Shown: positions 45,826-55,210 of the stretch, in pieces | Layout: every line of letters starts with the position of its first letter | Position numbering within the stretch: position 1 is the stretch's first letter | Source: Hermatobates lingyangjiaoensis | Taxonomy: Eukaryota > Arthropoda > Insecta > Hemiptera > Hermatobatidae | Direction of reading: 5' to 3' | Length of the DNA stretch: 64,000 nucleotides | Assembly (NCBI GenBank): GCA_026182355.1 | Contig: JAPFBL010000036.1 | Location: 1 to 64,000, forward strand | The notes under the pieces: model-generated | Databases searched by the model: none | Told to the model about the DNA's origin: nothing | What the model saw: the letters and a program-made list of their open reading frames with translations, nothing else | Position numbers and translations under genes: made by a program

Positions 45826-46480
45826 CTTTGATGAGGCTATTGCTCTCATCAAGACTGAGTCAAGTTTGAAATGCTCGTTACTAATGTTTACAATATTTGA
45901 TCTATTAAATTTAATCAATGAGGAATCAATAATATTTCTTAACAACACCAATTTTTCATAGGTAATCAATTATATGCTCTGATCCATTCAATATGATGAT
46001 TTTTATTATTTATATATCAGGTATAATTATTTTCTTCCTGTCTACTTACGTTGTATTGGTGCTGTTTTATATGTGTCCTTAAAGGTTTACCAGTTACATT
46101 AATATACAGTTAATGGCAATTTTTTGCAAGGGTTTTATAAGTTACACCGAACTCCAGATTCCTGGGAAAGTTTTTTATTAACATACTACCTATGTTGTTA
46201 CAAGTAAAACAAAGTTTACGCACAAGGCTAGGGAGAGGGTTCAATAACTCATGTTATGATAAAACTATAGAATTTGACAATGTACAGGTCTCTGTTGAAA
46301 GACTAGAGACAGTTTTTTTAGCACTCTTTAAAGCTAAGTTGATATAAGAGGAGGGTATTTTAATGAGAGGGTAACTGACCTAGTGTTATTAATCTCATCA
46401 TTAAGGAATTCAGAGGAACACACTCTTAACGCCCTTAAAAACATATTTCTAAAAACAGAAATTTATGTTTTTTTTTTAAA
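45826..46480 (-). pseudogene. Penelope-like retrotransposon: linker, GIY-YIG and C-terminal tail
   Basis: Minus strand, in order: RALRVCSSEFLNDEIN then LSLKYPPLIST (about 46450-46345); LLNPLPSLVRKLCFTC (about 46255-46205); a GIY-YIG region damaged at its start, where the residues corresponding to GIY-x-I-x-C are frameshifted; KPLRTHIKQ-like and NNKNHHIEW (about 46090-45985); and the tail LLRNIIDSSLIKFN ... LDSVLMRAIASSKRFDSW (about 45955-45830), open for over 40 codons. The same linker reads in the opposite direction from 46480, so the element is a head-to-head palindrome centred near 46475. Confidence 0.7.
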
Positions 46481-46670
46481 ATCCAAGAAATGTTAAAAGT
46501 GCTGTTTTTATAAATATGTTTTTAAGAATGTTAAGAATGTGTTCCTCTGAGTTTCTTAATGATGAGATTAAAAACATTTGGTCAATTGCCCTCTCATTAA
46601 AATACCCTCTTCTTATATGGACTTAGTTTTAAAGGGTGCTAAAAAATCTCGTTAACAATGGTGAAAGTAA
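46481..46670 (+). pseudogene. Inverted copy of the PLE linker region
   Basis: The plus strand reads NMFLRMLRMCSSEFLNDEIK then NIWSIALSLKYPLLIWT, the same segment as 46450-46340 on the minus strand. The junction at about 46470-46478 is a run of T. The copies differ by several substitutions, so the palindrome is not recent. Confidence 0.65.
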
Positions 46671-46829
46671 TACCAATAAATGAGAGAGTATTAGTTACGA
46701 ATTACTAATAATATTACTTTTATCAATATTAAAGTGTTTCAAATAGTGTTTAGTGTTTCACCTTTCATCTGTATCTTCAAGTCTTTTTCTGGGCTCTTGT
46801 GGAAAATACCTTTGACTCACCGCAAACTA

Positions 46830-46962
46830 CTCAGGAAACGAGAAAGCCTCAGCAAAAAAGTGGTTATGCAAACGCTGCTGCTAACTTTAACAGTACATGT
46901 TTGAGAGAAGACCTGGTTCGATCACATAAAAATGTATATATATATATATATATATATATATT
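46830..46962 (+). pseudogene. N-terminal fragment of a PLE ORF running into (TA)n
   Basis: The plus strand reads KSGYANAAANFNSTCLREDL then VRSHKNVYIYIYIYI, i.e. the FN-x-T-C-L-R-E-D-L-V motif seen at 19.5, 24.9 and 48 kb followed by Tyr-Ile codons that are the TATATA tract (46933-46962). The sequence then changes to a terminal repeat in the opposite orientation. Confidence 0.5.
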
Positions 46963-47019
46963 AACTTTAAATTACACAAAGCACGACACAAAAAAACGAA
47001 TAAAAAGAACACTTACAGA

Positions 47020-47056
47020 ATTCAATATTTCGAACTGTTGTTCGTCATCAGGAGTA
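47020..47056 (-). ncRNA. Hammerhead-like motif (ATAT family), intact core
   Basis: Minus strand: ACTC, CTGATGA (47051-47045), extra C, stem II GAAC/GTTC around AACA (4 perfect pairs), GAA (47031-47029), palindrome ATAT (47028-47025), U-H position T (47024), GAAT. Stem I has one mismatch. Confidence 0.55.
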
Positions 47057-47193
47057 AAATAGAAGAGAGGATGAAGTGAGAGAGATCTCCCCACGTCGAA
47101 GAACGAAGCGTGAATGAAGCAATAAAGAGTCAACCGATGAGAGCAGCACTAGCGTAAAAAAGGAGCTAGGCATTAAAAGTCGGAGAACGGAAA
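47057..47193 (-). mobile_element. Rest of the PLE terminal repeat
   Basis: Continuation of the 47020 repeat (CGGTTGACTC... on the minus strand), related to 10260-10350 and 25230-25300. Bounded on the right by (TA)n at 47194-47226. Confidence 0.5.
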
Positions 47194-47194
47194 A

Positions 47195-47231
<37 letters not shown>

Positions 47232-47262
47232 TAATCAACAATAACTCTTGATATAGTATATG

Positions 47263-47536
47263 AATTAAACACCACAATAAACAAAATAAACAATAGTCCG
47301 GGACTTTACAAACTAGATGAAATATTAATAAAGAAATAAGTAAGCAGATCAAGACTCCTTCAATTTTAGGAACATTAAAAATTCAGACAGGGATGACAGC
47401 AATCCTAAAGACTTCAATCAACCAGGTTAACTTGTTATTATGTTTTTTGTTTATTTCATTTAGCTCTTGATGATGTTGTAACGAAAGTCCTTAGAGCTTT
47501 TAATTAATATATATTTGTTTATTGTGGTATTTAATT
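47263..47536 (+). mobile_element. Small element with 23-bp inverted ends and a ribozyme-like motif
   Basis: Ends AATTAAACACCACAATAAAC (47263) and the complement of AATTAAATACCACAATAAAC (47536) differ by one base over 23 bp. The element carries a hammerhead-like block near its right end, has no ORF, and is flanked by TA tracts on both sides (47194-47226 and 47539-47552). Probably a short PLE-derived or retrozyme-like unit. Confidence 0.5.
47463..47497 (+). ncRNA. Hammerhead-like motif (AGTCCT type)
   Basis: GCTCT (47463-47467), TGATGA (47468-47473), extra T, stem II GTT/AAC around GT, GAA (47483-47485), AGTCCT, U-H position T47492, AGAGC (47493-47497) pairing with GCTCT. It resembles the motif at 4766-4799. 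Confidence 0.5.
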
Positions 47537-47609
47537 TATATATATATATATACAAAATTACAGTTTATAATGACTCGGTCAGTTCTTCAAGTTAAAATTA
47601 AACTATCAT

Positions 47610-47651
47610 TGCCAACGTTTTGGTTTTTATTTAAAACCTTTTTCATTGGCA
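47610..47651 (-). ncRNA. Hammerhead-like motif (ACGT type), core mutated
   Basis: Minus strand: TGCCA, core-like ATGAAAA, stem II GGTTTT/AAAACC around AAATA, AAA for GAA, palindrome ACGT, T, TGGCA. Stem I (TGCCA/TGGCA) and stem II are perfect, although the G8 and G12 equivalents are A. Confidence 0.35.
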
Positions 47652-48118
47652 GAAGATTAACATTTTGAAACGGAAAAACTAAGTATTACATTAGAGATTA
47701 TTTTACAAAGAAAAATAGTCAGTGGATTTGAACAACAACTGTGTCTAGTTTGACTGAGGACGTGACACATTTCATTCATTCAATGCCTTTCTACACAACT
47801 TGATACCAACACTGTCATTCTCAAACCTGGCTTTGTAATCTCCTTATAATGTTAAAATGTTTATTGTTCCTATTTAGTATAACTTAATTTTCTTTATTTG
47901 GATTAATTGATTTATTAGATGTTAATATTAGTGTCATTTCTTTAATTCTTGAAGATATTGAATGAAAGCACCGAAATATGTCGAAAATATAAAAATAGAA
48001 ATCTTAGGAGTAAGGTGATTTAATTTTTATTTTCTATAACCAAGATTGAAGAAAATTGTTTCAAAGTTTAGAAAGATATTCGATCCAACTTAATAATGTG
48101 AAATCTGACATAACATTT
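47652..48118. other. AT-rich stretch, PLE-like end debris
   Basis: Contains GAATGAAAGCACCGAAATAT (47961), which looks like another ribozyme-type end, but no stem could be drawn. Confidence 0.3.
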
Positions 48119-48178
48119 TTGAATATATGTATTGAGGAAGGACTGCTTTCAATTTTTACGAATATATATATTATATTC
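48119..48178 (+). pseudogene. Short N-terminal PLE ORF fragment
   Basis: The plus strand reads NICIEEGLLSIFTNIYIIFT, a copy of the FN-x-x-C-I-K-E-G-L-L-P-x-Y-T-N-I-Y motif, ending in TATATATATTATA. Confidence 0.5.
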
Positions 48179-48216
48179 ACAAATAGTTCTTGACCTCTTT
48201 ATTCAATGCATTATTA

Positions 48217-48300
48217 TGTAGGTTTTCTTGAGGACTAGGTCTTGGAAGTTTATTTCCTAAGAAATAAACTTTCAAGAACTAGCCCTCAAGAAAACTTACA
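48217..48300. repeat. Hairpin-forming inverted repeat, 40-bp arms
   Basis: TGTAGGTTTTCTTGAGGACT (48217) and its complement ending at 48300 enclose only CTAA; a few mismatches. It lies between two PLE ORF fragments. Confidence 0.8.
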
Positions 48301-48309
48301 TATTACTGT

Positions 48310-48550
48310 ATTATATATTAGTGTATATCGGCAGTAAGTCTTCTTTTAAGCATATTTAGTTAAAATCTATAGCAGATTCTGCGATCACGACTTTTCTACT
48401 AATTGCTTCTGTTTTTTTTTCGTATGACGGAATGCTGGGTCCAGAGTTCTTATATTAGTGTATTTCTGAAGTCGTGATAATAATAGAAGCAATTAGTAAA
48501 AAAGTCGCCAGGGCAGAATCTGCTATACGTTTTAATGAAACATATATATT
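48310..48550. pseudogene. Inverted pair of N-terminal PLE ORF fragments
   Basis: Minus strand (48410-48310): EAISRKVVIAESAIDFN, stop, ICLKEDLLPIYTNI. Plus strand (48484-48550): IEAISKKVARAESAIRFNET. The arms (48361-48410 and 48485-48534) are inverted copies separated by ~74 bp. Together with 19483-19788 they define the conserved block before the FN-x-x-C-L-K-E motif. Confidence 0.55.
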
Positions 48551-51500
48551 GACGACATCATAGAATGATATATAAATAAAATTGGAACTGGTAAAATTTT
48601 ACAGGTTTAATTCAAACATTGAATACCGACATTTCAGTTTTTATTCAGTTCCTTCTTTACAGTTCTACAGAAGAAAAGAAAAAGAAAGGTTATAATTTAA
48701 TTCAATAGACTCTATTTTCAGAAAAATGATCATTAAATTATAATTATGAACTAGTAGTAATAATAAGCATAAATAAAAATGAATTATTACGTTCTGTGGA
48801 GTGATAGAACTGAAAATAATTTAATATACATGTGACAACTTGTAGACGACATAAGTAATTTAATAAAAAAATTATAAACTTTTTCATACTAGAAGACCTC
48901 CAAGGTTAACCTTATAAAACGTTCTATTAGATAGATGTTAATATAACTACAATTGTCAAGAGTAACACAAATGCAAGTTAGCAAGTTAAACAATCTAAGA
49001 TAAGAACATATTTATCAATTTTAACAATAATACATGTAGAAAATTTACTAAATAAATGTCTTTCAATGTAAACTTATTGTACCAGAATTAATTCTGTTCA
49101 AATTGTCCTATTTCTTTATCTCTTTATTTCTTTCAATTCACTTTTCTCATGCCATTTCTAGCCTAATCTTACTAATGTTTTCTCTGCTCCTTGCAACTAT
49201 ACCCATCAACTGAGTTCTATCGGGTGTGATATTAGATAAGTCTGTTTGTCAGTCAGCGCAGTAACCTTCCCATTGTAATCCATGTAAACATTATAATCCA
49301 GGATCACGGCATTAGGTTTACTGATAGTTTCTATGCAGAAATTTTTAATTCTGTCCAAGTTCCCAATACTGAAGTTACCTCAAGAGCTTCAGAAGACGCA
49401 GATATTGTCAATATATACATCCATACCACTTTTACAACCTGAAATTTTCAGTATACGAATAATACAGATAGCCTATGAATGAGTTCAAATTCATAGAAGG
49501 TATTCCATGTTAATGAGAGATAACTGAAATTCACAGTGTTTGTTAAATTAGTTATACTTAAAGCTAATAGAAAGGGAGGGGGGGTATTACTCTAGGAACA
49601 AGGATGACGCTTATTGAGGGACATAAAATCTAATGGTGATTTCAGAAACAAGAGAGGAACACAACCAGCCAGATATAGCCACTGTTCGCTACAGTCCAAT
49701 GAGACACAACACCTAATAATAATAATAATAATAATGTAGGTACAGTATACCGTTTGTAGGATGAAATTCATCTTTCACCAAAGAAAATAGTCCCTGTAGA
49801 GTTCAGGTGCCTTTCTGTTTCTGATTAACATTGTGCTTTCAGAAAACCACTTTATTTTTGATTTTTGAAAACATTTTTTCCTCTGCACTCTTGACTATTT
49901 TAAAAATAAAGTTATCATTAATAAATAAAAAAAAATCAGAATTTTCGAAGATCAGCAACTAAAAGGATTAGATTTGTTATACAATGTAACATTTTTGACT
50001 CATACTTAGGTCTGAAAGTTTGAGGATATTGCTAAAAAAAAGTCCAACAAATCATAATAAAATTCTATACCAAAATAGGATCTTTAGAATATAGGAACTG
50101 AATGTGTTTTTTTTCTCTTATGTTAAATGGTGTTAAACCTCTTCTTCTTTGTTGAGTTTTGAAATTTACTTTAACGAAATTGTGAACTTTATAGATGGCA
50201 CACGAAAAGAATATAACAACCAATTTATAGCTTATCGTATGTATTTAATGTCCATATAAGTATAAAGAAGGGACTATAAACGTGTATTTAATCCAATTTG
50301 TCGAGTGTCGAGTGGACATAAGCTGCAGGGAGAATTAGGAAGAAGTGACTAACAATTATTATGGTAGCAGAAAATCTGAGAGCACTTTACAAAATTGTTC
50401 CAAGAGAATGAAGAGGCTTTAGCAAAAAAAAAAAAAAAATCAGACTCCTCCAATAATGGAGTAACTTATTTCATTTACTGTAAACCCAGTATAGAGTTGT
50501 GTATAAAACAAGTGAAATAATATTGAAAAAAAAAACAATTAAAGCTAATACAGAATAAAGAAAAAACAGTGAATGTCCTCAAAAATAATATGTAACTTAA
50601 TAGTTTTAATAGATTAGCAGGATTATAAAGTACGATTTACACTGAAAAGGTCAATGTAGCCTGTATTCTTTATCGGCACAAGTAATATATAAGCAACTGT
50701 GCCTTTCCTAATTCGAAATACTTTCGTTAGATGAACTACTTCTTTGATAGCAAATATTATTAAAGCACATAATCCTAGCAATACCTATCTGTACCAATCA
50801 TTATTATTAACATCAGTTTCACAGTAGTTCATTTTATTGTTCCGTTTTATTAAATCAGAAATAAGTTACCTAAAGTTTTTAATCACTTATGTTACTCAAA
50901 AACATAAAATTATGATTAATGAGGTTAAAATAAATCACTGAGTTTATTTTACAGATTTATAAATTACTATGCAATCAAAGTAATCTATAATTAGTCTTTT
51001 TATCATACATCTCAGGGAATGGTTAGAAACAACTTATAACACGGTAGTATTGTGACTTAGATAAATAGGAAACTGATCGTATCTAATAGTATTGCAACAT
51101 TACAATTATCAGACCTGGATCTGTAAATACTAAACCCCTTTATATATATAGATGGTATCTAGCATTGCAAGTTCTAATAAACTCATATCACAATGCGTTA
51201 ACAACTAGCATGTGGAGTAAAAATCAACATATTGCCTTCAGGTTCAATTCTGAAATGTGTTTAAAATGAAATCAAACTTATATTTACATTTTCTGTTATT
51301 TTTAACTTCATTTTCCATTACTGAATTTCTAAATTGTATTAATAAATTGCTTGTATACAATTGTGTTTTTCCAATATAGGCTAAAGAGTAATAAACGGAA
51401 TATGGGTTTATTGCGGCGCATGTAACGTTATATAGAATTGTATTTCTCATTTGAGGTGTACACTAGACTATACTATTATTAAGTAAACCCATATGAAGTT

Positions 51501-51840
51501 ATTTTCAGGTCTTGGATTGAATTTCCAGGCATTAAGGATACTTTATGAGATATAATTCAAATAAAAGGATTAACACAATGCCGAGATGAATACGATTGGA
51601 GCTCTTAGGCCTAGAGCCAGCCTTAATCAAGTCCACACTTTATTGTGTTCAATTCCATTAATTTTGGCCCAAGAAGGCACTAAAGCCCCCTTCACCCTTT
51701 AGGTCCAGTCTATTTATATAATACCTGGTCTTGGCTTTGTTTTTAATTTGAACTCAACTAATTTTCATGTTTTATGTAACATATCCATTATATATAATAT
51801 GTATTTGATAGCTTTATTAACATATTATATTTATATATAC
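48551..51840. other. Long AT-rich stretch, nothing recognised
   Basis: A short (AAT)n tract lies at 49710-49733. 49180-49720 is slightly less AT-rich without a readable frame. The ORF at 51244-51450 (-) has no motif. Confidence 0.4.
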
Positions 51841-51885
51841 ATATATGAAAAATAACACACATAAAAGAAACGAGGACACTTACTG

Positions 51886-51922
51886 GATCAATAATTCGAA
51901 CTGATGTTTGTCATCAGGAAGA
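51886..51922 (-). ncRNA. Decayed hammerhead-like motif (ATAT/AATT type)
   Basis: Minus strand: CTTC, CTGATGA (51917-51911), extra C, stem II AAAC/GTTC (closing pair lost) around ATCA, GAA, TTAT, T. Flanks resemble the 47020 repeat; followed by (TA)n at 51985-52003. Confidence 0.4.
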
Positions 51923-52003
51923 GAGTAGAAGGGAAGGAGAAGAGGTACGTGCGTTCAGGATTCCGAGTGGAAGGCGACTCGTTTATATATATATATATAT
52001 ATA

Positions 52004-52529
52004 AACCTTTTCTTTTGCCACATTTGAAAAAATAGTATTAATGCATTAGCCATTTTTTATTAACAAAAGATTTTAAGGGATCAATTTTATGAAAATATAC
52101 ACTAATAGTTTGTTTTTTCAGAAATGACTGCATTTTGTGTCTAAGATTCCAGTATGAGCCAAGCTCTTAGCAGTCAGTAAATACCACTTTCAATACCTGT
52201 TCAGAATCATCCTCTTAGTGTTATTGGGTAGCCACTTTTATCATGTGTTTGCGAACTGTATATGAGCTTCACATGTTAGTAACTACTCAGTATATCTATT
52301 GCCTGGCAACGTCTCGTGCAGAATTAGTACCTGAATGGTTGAATACCTCAAACAATATTTGAGGAATCGATCATCATTTGATGTAACAACTGTGTCTTTA
52401 CTTAACCAGTTATAGACCACACCATACTTTATTAGCATAATGTTTAGGTCTATTATATCCTTTTATTTATCTCCATATTAAATGCAAAGTAATGTATGTA
52501 CTCCTTATAGGTTAAACCTTTTAAATTAT
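52004..52529. other. AT-rich stretch, nothing recognised
   Basis: No motif read. Confidence 0.4.
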
Positions 52530-52725
52530 GGTTCTAATGAAAAATAAGCTTCAAGATCACTGAAAAAAAAAAATAGATTTTACAAATTTATTTTTCTCAC
52601 ACTAGGTATCTGAGTTATGTGTATGTTTGTGTGTATGGTTGAGGAAAATATATTTAAAAGGAAGAGCTGTAACAACTAAATTGCATTACTAAGTTCGAAT
52701 ATATCATTAATGGTAAATCTAGTAT
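52530..52725. repeat. Direct repeat, copy 1 of 2
   Basis: Aligns with 54015-54215 over about 190 bp: CTTCAAGATCACTG/TTTCAAGGTCACTG, an A run, ATAGATTTTACAAAT, GTGTATGTTTGTGTG, GGAAGAGCTGTAAC. Function unknown; a diverged dispersed repeat. Confidence 0.65.
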
Positions 52726-52978
52726 ATTAATAAAGTATTTATTTGTGTATATCTTATAAATCTATCTGCACTATTTGATTAAAGTCACTGTACTCTTGAC
52801 TTTTTTGTTTGCATGTAATTTAACTGGGATGTAAGCTAAGAATAAATTTTTCATTGGTGTCAAAAATTGAAACGTAACTTTTCTTAAAATAGAATAACAT
52901 ATGTTGTTATCGGCATTCGAAAGTCCATGAACTACAGATGTTGAACGTCAATTTTTTTTCTGTATTGATTAATCTTAG

Positions 52979-52991
52979 AGAGAGGGAGAGG

Positions 52992-53043
<52 letters not shown>

Positions 53044-53063
53044 GAGAGAGAGAGAGAGAGAGA
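52979..53063. repeat. (GA)n microsatellite
   Basis: About 85 bp of nearly pure AG repeat, interrupted once by GTGAG. Confidence 0.97.
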
Positions 53064-54014
53064 AATCAAATAGTATTTATTTCATTTTCTTTATAAAATA
53101 TCATGCTTATGCATCACTTCAGTTCCGTGGGCGAGAATATCAAAATGTGTTATTTTGACCTTTTAAAAGATTTGGGATAGAATGAAAGATGTTTAGAATA
53201 ATTGACGACTTCATTTTAAACAAATCTGAAATGCTGGAAGTGATAATTACTCGATTTGATATTCACAGTCTCCATACCTAATTCCATGTCAACATTACAA
53301 ATATTAATTTATTCAGTTTTTAAGTAATACAATTTAATAACTAATAAAATTGTGTAACTAATATGTATAAGAAGTTACAGCGCATGTTTACTTATTAATT
53401 ATCAAATTAATATGTTTTTAGGAAAAGAACTTACTTAATCATACATATTTCAGAATCTACATTAACAAACATACATTATGAAAAGATTATGTGTTCTATT
53501 TCCATATTAAGTCTTGAGTCACGAAAAGAGGTATACATACAATTTTAGATCACTATAATAGGCTTTTTCATCCTTCAGTAAAATACTATTCAAGAAATTT
53601 CCCTACTAGTAACACATTGAAGAGCACAATAAGAATATTTGTTGTTAAATCTAAGTGTAAATCTCTAACAACCTTAATGATTTTAAAATGGCATTATGTT
53701 AAAACTATTTGCTAAACAATCAAGAGAATGGGTAAACACAGTAGAAGAAAATATAACCATAAACAAATTGGAGCATATAAATAGATCCAACTAATAAGTT
53801 AGAATACTGGCGACAGACAAATAACACCCCGTTAACACTGTCTAGTGAGGTTTTTGACGATTTATCACACTACTAGTTGACTTTAATAATATAGTTTAAA
53901 TGAAATTGGAGTAACTGAATGTTATCCTCATTCCATAGTATTAGGAAGAATAAATTTAATCTTTACCAAAATATTCGGTAGGCAGTATATTTCATCTAAG
54001 TATGTGAGTAAACA
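53064..54014. other. AT-rich stretch, nothing recognised
   Basis: No motif read. Confidence 0.4.
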
Positions 54015-54215
54015 CATAGCTTTAATGTTTTCAAGGTCACTGAGTAAAAAAAAATAGATTTCACAAATAGATTTTTCTCTCACTATCTGAGTTGTGTGTA
54101 TGTTTGTGTGTGTGTGGTTGAGAAAAATATCTTTCAAAGGAAGAGTTCTAACCACTAAAATGCATTTCTAAGTTCATTTATAATGTTAGAGGTAAATCCA
54201 GCTTATCCAGTATTA
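54015..54215. repeat. Direct repeat, copy 2 of 2
   Basis: Second copy of the 52530-52725 segment, about 1.5 kb downstream in the same orientation; the short ORF across it is fortuitous. Confidence 0.65.
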
Positions 54216-55210
54216 TTTAAATAATATTCGTAAGTAAGAATATTATTAAATAATAATATTCATTATTATTTTTTAAAACTACATGATTATTATAAACATA
54301 ACTCATTGAATATCACAAATTATCAGAAACCTACTTCCATATGATTTAATGGTATGGTTGAAAATTAATTCGTTGTTAGTTTTTATGTTTATATACAGTA
54401 GGCAATTTACATAGCCAAATGGTGAACGGATGGTCATATAAAACGCAGCAATATATTATTTGCACGACAAACTAAACAAATATTTCTTAATTAAATATAA
54501 AAATAATTCCAATTATTTGTATGTAATTGTTGTTGATTGTTATTATTTACGGTGAATATTCAGCTGAAGTTGGTTGGATACAGGTTATTTGGATTAAACA
54601 TCCCTGAAAGAAGATTCATTAAGTTGTTAACTGTAATGAACTTTGTGTGTTGAGATCAGTAGGCTAATGGAACTCTGCTGTTGGTTTGCTTTTTGATTCA
54701 GATCCACCGCAGAATACTTACAGTTTATTAATGTTCAATTGACAACACTTTGAGTGGATTTATTGAACTTAAACTTCTAGTGAAATAATTAATTTAAGTA
54801 CTAACTATAAAAATATACAAACACATATTACTGTCGATGTTTTTTTTCTTTTTTTGTATGCATTAATTAAGATAATTAATTAATAAACACTTATTGATTC
54901 AGTGAAAAACACTGAAAAATCAAGGATTATACGGAGTTTGTTTCTTAAAGGTCACATGTAGGTAAATAAAAAAAAAGTAATAACCATCTGTGCATTTATT
55001 AAATTACTTCATGTTAATTGAATATTAAATAAATTTTAATTATCTTAGTTCATTAAACTATTCACATGATACATTTATGGTACATTTAAAACATCACACT
55101 ACATGAGAGTATTTCAAGGGTATTTAAATACTTCAATGTGATTTCCAAACCTAAATTTTTTATTCGCTTACTAATTATTGAATTATAAAAACATTAATTG
55201 TGCAATCTTT
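54216..55210. other. AT-rich stretch, nothing recognised
   Basis: No motif read. Confidence 0.4.
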
